From assembly GCA_002392325.1 (NCBI GenBank), contig DGGS01000068.1:1-15616 (forward strand): a DNA stretch of 15,616 nt, written 5' to 3'. This DNA comes from Bacteroidales bacterium UBA3868. Lineage in GTDB: Bacteria > Bacteroidota > Bacteroidia > Bacteroidales > WCHB1-69. The position numbers and the translations under genes were made by a program. Positions 7,111 to 13,446 of the stretch are shown piece by piece (within the stretch, counting starts at the first letter, position 1; every line of letters begins with the position of its first letter). Under the pieces are notes generated by a model. The model was given only the letters and a program-made list of their open reading frames with translations, was not told the origin of the DNA and did no database searches.

Positions 7111-8271
7111 ATGGAACAGAAAAATATTAAAGAAATCAAGCCTTTCAAGGTGTTCGGCTCTGGGCATTTCATCCAACGACAGATGGATGTTCGGGGGTGG
7201 ACTCAAACCGATTTGGCGGAAGTGTTGGGGTTGTCTCTGAAAACGGTTAACCAGTTGGTTCAGAACAAGCAGCCTGTCACTTTCGAAACGGCGCAACTTC
7301 TTCAGGAGGCTTTTGGCATTTCCGCCCAAGCGTGGATGAATCACGAAATCACCTATCGCACCTTTGTGGAAGGGGAGAGTGAAAAGCAGAAGGCCGTGAA
7401 GGTGAAGTCCCCTATCTACGAGTATATGCCGATTGCGGAAATGTGTAAAAAAGGATGGTTGAAAAAGACAAAGGACACTTCAGAATTAGAGTGTCAGGTA
7501 AAATCGTTTTGGAAGCAGGAAAAATTGGATTTCGCTTTCCTCCAAAACAGGGACAATCTTAAGATTGCTTGCAAAAAATCAGACGCATACAAGCAATACG
7601 ATTACTATGCATTGCAATGTTGGGCACAACAGGCCAAGCTTTGTGCGGAAAGTATCAATGTCCCTGCGTACAACAAAGAAGCATTGCAAAACTTGTACGA
7701 GAACTTGCATGGCTATACTGTCAGTCGTACAGGAATTGAGGATTTCTTGCGGGATTTGCGCAAGTGCGGCGTGAAATTCTTTGTGCTGGAGCACTTGCAG
7801 AAGACCTATTTGGATGGGGCTGCCTTTATGGATGAAGAGAATCCCGTGGTGGTTTATACAGGGAGATACAAGCGGATGGACAATTTCTGGTTCACACTCG
7901 CACACGAAATTGCCCACGTGTTACTGCATATCAACGAACCGAAATGTTTTATGGACAATATGGTTGATCCTGACACTGACCAACAGGAGGAAGAGGCCAA
8001 CCATTTGGCACAAACAGTGTTGTTGCATGATATCATTTGCCATTATTTCTCATCTACCTTGAATTATCTTACGGCGGCGAAAGTCGTACGCGGAGCAAAA
8101 GAACTTAATATTCACCCAGCCATCATATTAGGTACTTTGGCGCACGACAAGCAAATTGGATACGCCCAACTGCACCAGTTCAATGACAATCCTATGAAAT
8201 ATATTCCAGAACAGTATAATATTAATTTTGGTGAGAAATTAGTATTTGAAATCCTAAATATGCGAAATTAA
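7111..8271 (+). CDS. higA: HigA-type antitoxin fused to an ImmA/IrrE metallopeptidase domain
   Basis: A 386-residue antitoxin and regulator. Residues about 18-80 are an XRE-type helix-turn-helix of the HigA class (TQTDLAEVLGLSLKTVNQLV, then FETAQLLQEAFG and the HigA-typical AWMNHEITYR). The remainder is an ImmA/IrrE-type zinc peptidase domain with HEIAH at about 265-269 and an EEEAN motif about 25 residues later that could give the third zinc ligand. Simple HigA proteins are about 90-110 residues, so this is the long form. The HTH would bind HigB and repress the toxin promoter. In known ImmA-type proteins the peptidase cleaves a repressor on a signal; here it might cleave this protein or another one. 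The ATG at 7111 lies 24 bp after the toxin stop. A 39-bp gap follows before the kinase ATG, with no promoter seen. Confidence 0.85.
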   Translation: MEQKNIKEIKPFKVFGSGHFIQRQMDVRGWTQTDLAEVLGLSLKTVNQLVQNKQPVTFETAQLLQEAFGISAQAWMNHEITYRTFVEGESEKQKAVKVKSPIYEYMPIAEMCKKGWLKKTKDTSELECQVKSFWKQEKLDFAFLQNRDNLKIACKKSDAYKQYDYYALQCWAQQAKLCAESINVPAYNKEALQNLYENLHGYTVSRTGIEDFLRDLRKCGVKFFVLEHLQKTYLDGAAFMDEENPVVVYTGRYKRMDNFWFTLAHEIAHVLLHINEPKCFMDNMVDPDTDQQEEEANHLAQTVLLHDIICHYFSSTLNYLTAAKVVRGAKELNIHPAIILGTLAHDKQIGYAQLHQFNDNPMKYIPEQYNINFGEKLVFEILNMRN

Positions 8272-8310
8272 GGTAATTGACGAGTTGTAGTAAATTAGTG
8301 TTTGATAAAT

Positions 8311-10593
8311 ATGGGTAAATCTAAGGGAAAACACAATAAACAAAAAGCTAGTATTGAAGATAAATACGAAATTGTTGAAGAATTTGGAGAGGGTGGAAAT
8401 GCAATAGTATATAAAGTGAAAGATAAAGCATCTCAAAATGAATATGCCTTAAAAGCTCTATATAATTTTGAGGATGAAAAGAAGTCTCGTTTTATAGATG
8501 AAATAACAACAATAAATGAACTTGTTACAAAAAGAATAAGTGGTGTTCTTCCTATATATGATTCTTCACAAGAACACTATTGGTACACGATGCCCATTGC
8601 TATAAAAATAATGGATTATATTAAAGATAATAATGATATTTCTACAATAATTAATGGGACAATAGATATAGCAAATTCTTTGATTAATATTCATGCACTA
8701 AATTTTGCACATAGGGACGTTAAGCCTGACAATATTTATTTTTTTAACGGTCGTTTTACATTGGGAGATTTTGGATTAGTTGAGATGCCTGATAATGATC
8801 ATAATAAGACGCGATCAGATAAAGGGCTAGGGGCAATATTCACAATCGCACCTGAAATGAAAAGAAGTCCAAAGGCATCAGATGGGAAGAAGGCCGATGT
8901 CTATTCTTTAGCAAAAACACTTTGGATGTTTCTCACACTGGATGAAAAGGGTTTTGATGGTCAATATAATTTCTTAGATGATAGTCATAGATTACACAGC
9001 AATTCTCAATATAGTAATACACATTTAGTTGAAATTGATGAGCTGCTTTCGATTGCTACTGACAACGATCCCAATAAGAGGCCAACGATGGTTGAGTTTC
9101 GAGAAGCATTAACAAAGTGGAAAGACACTTTTAAAAATCAAGAATTGTCCCAAGTAAGTGATTGGAATTTTCTTACAAAAAACATATTTCGAGAATATAC
9201 TCCTCGCTCGACTGAATTTACCAATATTAACGATATTGTTCGTGTACTAAATATTATTAGTAAATCTCCTGCAATGAATCATTTTCTATACGCGACTGGT
9301 GGAGGACTTGATTTGGAAAAAGCAGAATTAGCTAATGAAAAAGATTGTATTTATATTTATACAGATGGTTTTTGTCAAGTAGCTAAGCCCAAACGCTTGT
9401 TATATGAAAGTTTTCCAGATGTGAGATGGAATTATTTTTTGATGGATTTGGATTCGTTGTATCCCATTGTTGGCACTGAGGTTTCTGAATATGAAGAACA
9501 TGTTGTTGAGGATGAACCAGGCCATTATGTTTCTGCAATCGATGCATGTTATAAAGTATATGATTATGATTCAGGAGTTCCTCTTCCTGAAGGCTTTAAA
9601 GTAGTCGATAGGTTATTAAAAGGCAAGTTTTTGATTGTCTTGAAACAAGGACCATATAATCATATCACAGCAACATATGATGGAAGGCACAATGACTGTT
9701 CTTCTGTTGATTTTAGGAAATACATTGAATATTTATCTTCAGTTGTATCTAAAGAAGTAGCAAACGGAAAAGATGATAATTCTGTTTTGCAGCATTATGG
9801 AAGAAATCCATTTAAAAAGTCTATTGAATATATCCCTGAAGTGCATGACACGACAATACAAACTTTGCCTTGTGCTCAGCCATATATAAAAGAACATTTT
9901 TCGAAGTGGGATTTTTCTAAAATTACTGGCAAAAAAACGGTTCATTCCAATGATATTATCAGATTCTATTTTAGATTTGATTTGGCTGATGAAAATGATT
10001 TTCTTACTAATTTATTGTCTGATGTAAAACCTCTGCTTTTGTCATCCAGTGGCCAAATAAAGGAGTATGATTCAGAATTAAAAGAAACAGATGCATATTA
10101 TACAACGAATCGAGAGGAAGCTCTCGAAATCGAATCAAAACTTAATGATGAAATTTCAAGATTGTGTCAAAATTACGATTATAATACATTTACTTCATCC
10201 AAATTTGGCATATGTTGGGTTCGTACTGGCAAGCCCATTCATCTATTTACTCGAGAGGAAATCGAGAAGCAAATGAGAGCTGCAGATGATAGGAAAGGAA
10301 ATAAACTTGTTATTGATGAAAACGGCTATGCTCAAATCTTGCCTATTGAAACAAGAGGCAATTTATATCCAGTTTGTCATGAATTATACGGCGCAAGGAA
10401 TAATTATGTAGGAAAGTATTCTGACTTACCGACATTAAATGAAGACTATAGAGAATCTTTGGTTGCATGGAAAACCCATTTGGAAAAAGGTTGTTATGTT
10501 TATTGTGATGACGTGTCTCATTATGATGAATCAAATGATGAACTGATTGAAGAAATAAAGAAGATAACTCTTGAAATGAAGTCCAATGACTAA
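8311..10593 (+). CDS. Eukaryotic-like Ser/Thr protein kinase with a large unassigned C-terminal region
   Basis: A 760-residue cytoplasmic kinase. After a basic N-terminal tail (about 1-17), residues about 18-270 form a complete Hanks-type kinase. It has a glycine loop GEGGNAIV (26-33), ATP-binding Lys48 in YALKAL, helix-C Glu64, HRDVKPDN (134-141), DFG (153-155), an APE motif (180-182) and DVYSL (197-201). All catalytic residues are present, so it should be active. Residues about 270-760 match no family I recognise. No transmembrane helix, PASTA repeat or signal peptide is seen. The ATG at 8311 is preferred over an in-frame TTG at 8302. The gene overlaps hsdS by 8 bp, so the two are probably translationally coupled. 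It is clearly more AT-rich than hsdR and hsdM, which suggests separate acquisition. Kinases occur in other anti-phage systems (BREX PglW, Stk2), so a defence role is plausible but inferred. Confidence 0.85.
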   Translation: MGKSKGKHNKQKASIEDKYEIVEEFGEGGNAIVYKVKDKASQNEYALKALYNFEDEKKSRFIDEITTINELVTKRISGVLPIYDSSQEHYWYTMPIAIKIMDYIKDNNDISTIINGTIDIANSLINIHALNFAHRDVKPDNIYFFNGRFTLGDFGLVEMPDNDHNKTRSDKGLGAIFTIAPEMKRSPKASDGKKADVYSLAKTLWMFLTLDEKGFDGQYNFLDDSHRLHSNSQYSNTHLVEIDELLSIATDNDPNKRPTMVEFREALTKWKDTFKNQELSQVSDWNFLTKNIFREYTPRSTEFTNINDIVRVLNIISKSPAMNHFLYATGGGLDLEKAELANEKDCIYIYTDGFCQVAKPKRLLYESFPDVRWNYFLMDLDSLYPIVGTEVSEYEEHVVEDEPGHYVSAIDACYKVYDYDSGVPLPEGFKVVDRLLKGKFLIVLKQGPYNHITATYDGRHNDCSSVDFRKYIEYLSSVVSKEVANGKDDNSVLQHYGRNPFKKSIEYIPEVHDTTIQTLPCAQPYIKEHFSKWDFSKITGKKTVHSNDIIRFYFRFDLADENDFLTNLLSDVKPLLLSSSGQIKEYDSELKETDAYYTTNREEALEIESKLNDEISRLCQNYDYNTFTSSKFGICWVRTGKPIHLFTREEIEKQMRAADDRKGNKLVIDENGYAQILPIETRGNLYPVCHELYGARNNYVGKYSDLPTLNEDYRESLVAWKTHLEKGCYVYCDDVSHYDESNDELIEEIKKITLEMKSND

Positions 10594-11830
10594 TTACCCA
10601 ACATATAAACTCGGAGAATTAATTTCAGAAACCATAGGCGGAGATTGGGGGAAAGTCCCCGATTATCAAGATGATTCATACGAATTGGCTTATTGTATTA
10701 GAGGTGCTGAATATAAAAATTGGGCGAGCGAAAAAGGTTCGACAGCGGTTTTAAGGAAAATTAAATCAACAAATTTGTTGAAAAGGCAACTGAAAGAAGG
10801 TGATATTATCGTTGAGATTTCTGGAGGTGGGCCAGAACAACCCGTTGGACGAACAGAGGTTATCACGAAAGATGTTTTGGATAATTTCAAAGGTAAGAAG
10901 GTAATATGCACAAACTTTTTAAGATTAGTAAGGCCTAATATTAGAGTGGTTGATTCTGTATTTTTGAATCATTATTTGAAATTTTTCTATTCTACAGGAG
11001 AGATTATTAAATATCAAGCAGGTAGTAATAATTTGCGCAATTTGAAATTCAATGATTATTTATCTATCCCCATTCCCCTTCCCCCTCTCCCCACCCAGCG
11101 CGCCATAGTAACCCGCATAGAAACCCTTTTCGCCGAACTCGACAAGGCCGCAGTGCACCTGCGCACCGCACAACAGCAACTCAAAACCTACCGACAGGCG
11201 GTGCTCAACCATTGGCTGAATAATGAGGAGGGGAAATGGGAGATGGTGAAGTTAGGTAATATAGCAGATGTAAATACGGGTTCTACACCTAAAAGAGGGA
11301 ACAAAGATTATTGGGAAAACGGAAACATTCCTTGGATTACAAGTGGAGAAACAAATAACCCGTACATTACAAAGGCTACAGAATTCATTACCACGAAAGC
11401 AATTGCTGAAACTAATTGCAAAATAATAGCCAAGGGCTCTTTGGTTATTGCTATGTATGGAGAAGGTAAAACTCGTGGGAAATGTGCTGAATTGTCAATT
11501 GATGCAACGACTAACCAGGCACTTGCGAGCATTACATTTACGGATTCAAGAATGTATAAGAACTTTGCCAAATGGTTCTTTGAAAAAAACTATGAGGATA
11601 TGAGAATGTTGTCAAGTGGAGGAGTGCAACCAAATTTAAACTTAGGAATTATTAAAAATATGATTTTACCTCTTCCCCCGCTCGCCGAGCAGCAGCGCAT
11701 AGTAAATGAAATAGAATCGCGTCTGTCGCAGGCAACGGCAAGCGAAACCTACATTGAAAACGCGCTGCAACAAGCCGAGGCACTCAGGCAAAGCATACTC
11801 AAAAAGGCGTTCAGCGGGGAGTTGGTGTGA
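10586..11830 (+). CDS. hsdS: Type I restriction-modification specificity (S) subunit
   Basis: The DNA-recognition subunit of the type I RM complex, 414 residues. It has the standard two-half layout: target-recognition domain 1 (about 5-158), a central conserved helix region (about 160-215) opened by IPLPPLPTQRAIVTRIE, target-recognition domain 2 (about 217-360, with TGSTPKRGNKDYW and IPWITSGE), and a C-terminal conserved helix region opened by LPLPPLAEQQRIVNEIE and ending FSGELV. Each half reads half of a bipartite target; the target cannot be deduced here. The start codon lies inside the last codons of the kinase gene. Base composition alternates sharply: both recognition domains are AT-rich and both helix regions GC-rich, as expected if recognition domains are exchanged by recombination at the conserved parts. 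No second hsdS or recombinase is present in the window. Confidence 0.95.
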   Translation: MTNYPTYKLGELISETIGGDWGKVPDYQDDSYELAYCIRGAEYKNWASEKGSTAVLRKIKSTNLLKRQLKEGDIIVEISGGGPEQPVGRTEVITKDVLDNFKGKKVICTNFLRLVRPNIRVVDSVFLNHYLKFFYSTGEIIKYQAGSNNLRNLKFNDYLSIPIPLPPLPTQRAIVTRIETLFAELDKAAVHLRTAQQQLKTYRQAVLNHWLNNEEGKWEMVKLGNIADVNTGSTPKRGNKDYWENGNIPWITSGETNNPYITKATEFITTKAIAETNCKIIAKGSLVIAMYGEGKTRGKCAELSIDATTNQALASITFTDSRMYKNFAKWFFEKNYEDMRMLSSGGVQPNLNLGIIKNMILPLPPLAEQQRIVNEIESRLSQATASETYIENALQQAEALRQSILKKAFSGELV

Positions 11831-11832
11831 CA

Positions 11833-12000
11833 AATTTATAAGCTGTTTAGCTTATAAATTGTGTTTATAAGTTGTTTGGCTTATAATTTGTTTGTCGGTG
11901 ATATCAGCCACAGATTGTGTTTATAGGTAATTCAACCGATAATATGTATTTATCGGTAATTCAGCCGATAAATTATATTTATAGGTTGTTTGACTTATAA
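11833..12000. repeat. Array of six 22-bp quasi-palindromes, operator-like
   Basis: Units begin at 11836, 11865, about 11892, 11921, 11950 and 11979, giving a period of 29 bp except around the third unit. Each has the form TTAT(A/C)(A/G)G, an 8-bp centre, then a matching arm ending ATAA. Unit 1 is TTATAAGC/GCTTATAA and extends to perfect 11-bp arms (11833-11843 and 11850-11860). Unit 5 is TTATCGG/CCGATAA. The change from AAG to CGG on the left is matched by a change from CTT to CCG on the right, so the symmetry has been kept. Centres are of two types, TGTTT (units 1, 2, 6) and TAATTCA (units 4, 5). Unit 3 is degenerate. The array fills the hsdS-satD gap, and unit 6 covers the expected -33 region of the satD promoter. 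Confidence 0.85.
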
Positions 12001-12007
12001 AATTTAG

Positions 12008-12015
12008 TATCTTTG
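12008..12015 (+). promoter_or_regulatory. Promoter of satD-DUF3307-hsdM, -7 element
   Basis: TATCTTTG followed by C, an exact TAnnTTTG match, lies 8 bp after the last palindrome and 18 bp before the satD ATG. A GTTG at 11985-11988, inside the centre of the last palindrome, has the right 19-bp spacing to act as the -33 element. A protein bound to that palindrome should block RNA polymerase. The TTG inside this element cannot be the satD start. Confidence 0.75.
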
Positions 12016-12033
12016 CAAAAAAAAATAAAAAGC

Positions 12034-12726
12034 ATGAATAAAGCTACCATTTCAGCGGATATAGTGTCTTCTACCGAATTGACACCGAGCGCGTTAAGTC
12101 AATTGCAGGGAGAAATAAAAACCTTTCTCAAACAAGTCGGAAATGACTACAAAGGTACATGGGGACGTTTGAGCAAAGGTGATAGCGTGGAGATTTATAT
12201 TGACAGACCGCAAGACTCGCTGCGGATTGCCTTACTTTTAAAGACGTTGATAAAAAAGTTCAAGGTCGATACGGAGTGTGCAGGCCAGGACGCGGACAGG
12301 AAGCGTTTGGAAATGTTCAAAACCTACGGCGTTAGAATCGCCATTGCCGTAGGAGAAATGCGTGTTGCCAACAAGCGCACCAATATGCTGGATGGCGAGG
12401 CTATTTATGCCTCTGGAAGGGCAATAGAAAACCAACGGACTTCCAACAAATCAAAAATAGTGATAAAAAACACCTTGTTTTTTGAATCTTCGGATGCAAT
12501 ATTATCGCAACAAATAAATGCATATTTAGGATTCTTGGATGTGCTGTTTAAACGAGCAACGGAGCGACAGTGCGAAGTCGTTTACTATCGTTTGCTTGGT
12601 AAAAGTGAAAACGAGATAGCCGAGCAATTGAAAATCAACCAATCGGTTGTAAATCAGCATTCCACAACATTCGGATGGAATGCGGTTGAACAATTGTTAA
12701 AGTATTACGAACAGATAGATTTTTAG
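12034..12726 (+). CDS. SatD-family protein: cyclase-like domain plus C-terminal helix-turn-helix
   Basis: A 230-residue cytoplasmic protein I assign to the SatD family, named after a Streptococcus gene linked to acid tolerance; its biochemical role is unknown. The N-terminal 140 residues follow the class III nucleotidyl cyclase pattern: ISADIVSST (Asp9), KGDSVEIYI (Asp50), VRIAIAVGEM (100-109), then LDGEAIYASGRAIE (119-132). Asp9 and Asp50 have the spacing of the two metal-binding Asp of cyclases. Arg129 falls on the conserved catalytic Arg, but Tyr125 occupies the place of the catalytic Asn. Residues about 176-215 are a sigma-region-4-like or LuxR-like helix-turn-helix (TERQCEV, KSENEIAEQLKINQSVVNQH). 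It is followed after 2 bp by the DUF3307 gene. The start at 12034 is the first ATG after the promoter. The helix-turn-helix and the palindromes beside its promoter suggest autoregulation. SatD membership is likely; the cyclase relation is by-eye inference. Confidence 0.75.
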   Translation: MNKATISADIVSSTELTPSALSQLQGEIKTFLKQVGNDYKGTWGRLSKGDSVEIYIDRPQDSLRIALLLKTLIKKFKVDTECAGQDADRKRLEMFKTYGVRIAIAVGEMRVANKRTNMLDGEAIYASGRAIENQRTSNKSKIVIKNTLFFESSDAILSQQINAYLGFLDVLFKRATERQCEVVYYRLLGKSENEIAEQLKINQSVVNQHSTTFGWNAVEQLLKYYEQIDF

Positions 12727-12728
12727 CC

Positions 12729-13430
12729 ATGATACGATTTTTGTTGTTACAGATTACGGCCCATACCATCAGCGATTTCTATTTGCAAACCAATAAGTCG
12801 TGTGCGGAAAAAGAACAAAAAGGCTTTAAGTCACCGAAACTTTATATACACTTTTTGATAACCTTTCTGTGTGCATGGCTTTTGTCGTTTTCATTCAGTT
12901 TTTGGTGGGTGGCATTAATCATAGCGGTTTCTCATTTGTTAATCGATGCCATGAAATGTTATGCTTCCAAGTGTAAGGGTATTTTCTTTATCGACCAGTT
13001 TATACATTTGATTGTAATTGTGGCGGTTTGCTATCTGTGGAAAAGCAACTTGCCTGATTGTGTGAACGGTGTGGATGAAAAATATATAGCCCTGTTGTTG
13101 GGCTTACTGGTTTGTTTAAAACCCTCAAACATAATAATCAAAGAAATTATCAAGGTTGCCAACATTAAGGTGAGCAAAGGAAATGACGATAATACTGAGG
13201 ATTTGCCCAATGCGGGGAAACTGATAGGTATTGTGGAACGGCTTCTGTCGTTGGTGTTTGTGCTATTGGGGCAATATGAAGCCGTTGGATTTATCATAGC
13301 CGCAAAATCACTTTTGCGTTTTGCCGAAGGCGACAAGGCGAAATCGGAATATGTATTGATAGGCACATTGTTGAGCTTTTCATTGGCAATATTTGTCGGT
13401 GTCGCCATCAAATTGTATTATGGATTGTAA
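12729..13430 (+). CDS. DUF3307-family polytopic membrane protein
   Basis: A 233-residue inner-membrane protein with about five to six hydrophobic segments. It shows the conserved features I associate with DUF3307: AHTISDFYLQTN (11-22, with His12, Asp16, Gln20), His41, SHLLIDAMK (68-76), IDQFIH (88-93), and C-terminal AGKLIGIVERLL (162-173), AAKSLLRF (191-198) and SEYVLIGTLLSF (206-217). No function is established for the family. The His/Asp/Gln residues sit at or within membrane segments, which would suit a metal-dependent membrane enzyme or a channel; this is inference. It begins 2 bp after the satD stop and ends 16 bp before the hsdM ATG, so the three genes are almost certainly one operon. 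SatD and DUF3307 genes are, as far as I recall, often paired in other genomes, which implies a joint function. Confidence 0.8.
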   Translation: MIRFLLLQITAHTISDFYLQTNKSCAEKEQKGFKSPKLYIHFLITFLCAWLLSFSFSFWWVALIIAVSHLLIDAMKCYASKCKGIFFIDQFIHLIVIVAVCYLWKSNLPDCVNGVDEKYIALLLGLLVCLKPSNIIIKEIIKVANIKVSKGNDDNTEDLPNAGKLIGIVERLLSLVFVLLGQYEAVGFIIAAKSLLRFAEGDKAKSEYVLIGTLLSFSLAIFVGVAIKLYYGL

Positions 13431-13446
13431 AAATAGACAAGAATTT

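Noticed and set aside
10586..11830. hsdS as two fused or frameshifted genes because of its sharp composition changes
   Set aside because: The frame is continuous and the two-half layout and length are normal for HsdS.
11833..12000. Possible CRISPR array because of the 29-bp period
   Set aside because: The repeats themselves vary and are palindromic throughout, the non-repeat part is only about 7 bp, and no cas gene is present.
11833..12000. Possible plasmid iterons or replication origin
   Set aside because: There is no replication initiator gene nearby, the surroundings are chromosomal, and a promoter follows immediately.
13393..13446. Longer hsdM beginning within the DUF3307 gene
   Set aside because: The ATG at 13447 gives the standard HsdM N-terminus; the extra residues look like read-through of the DUF3307 end.
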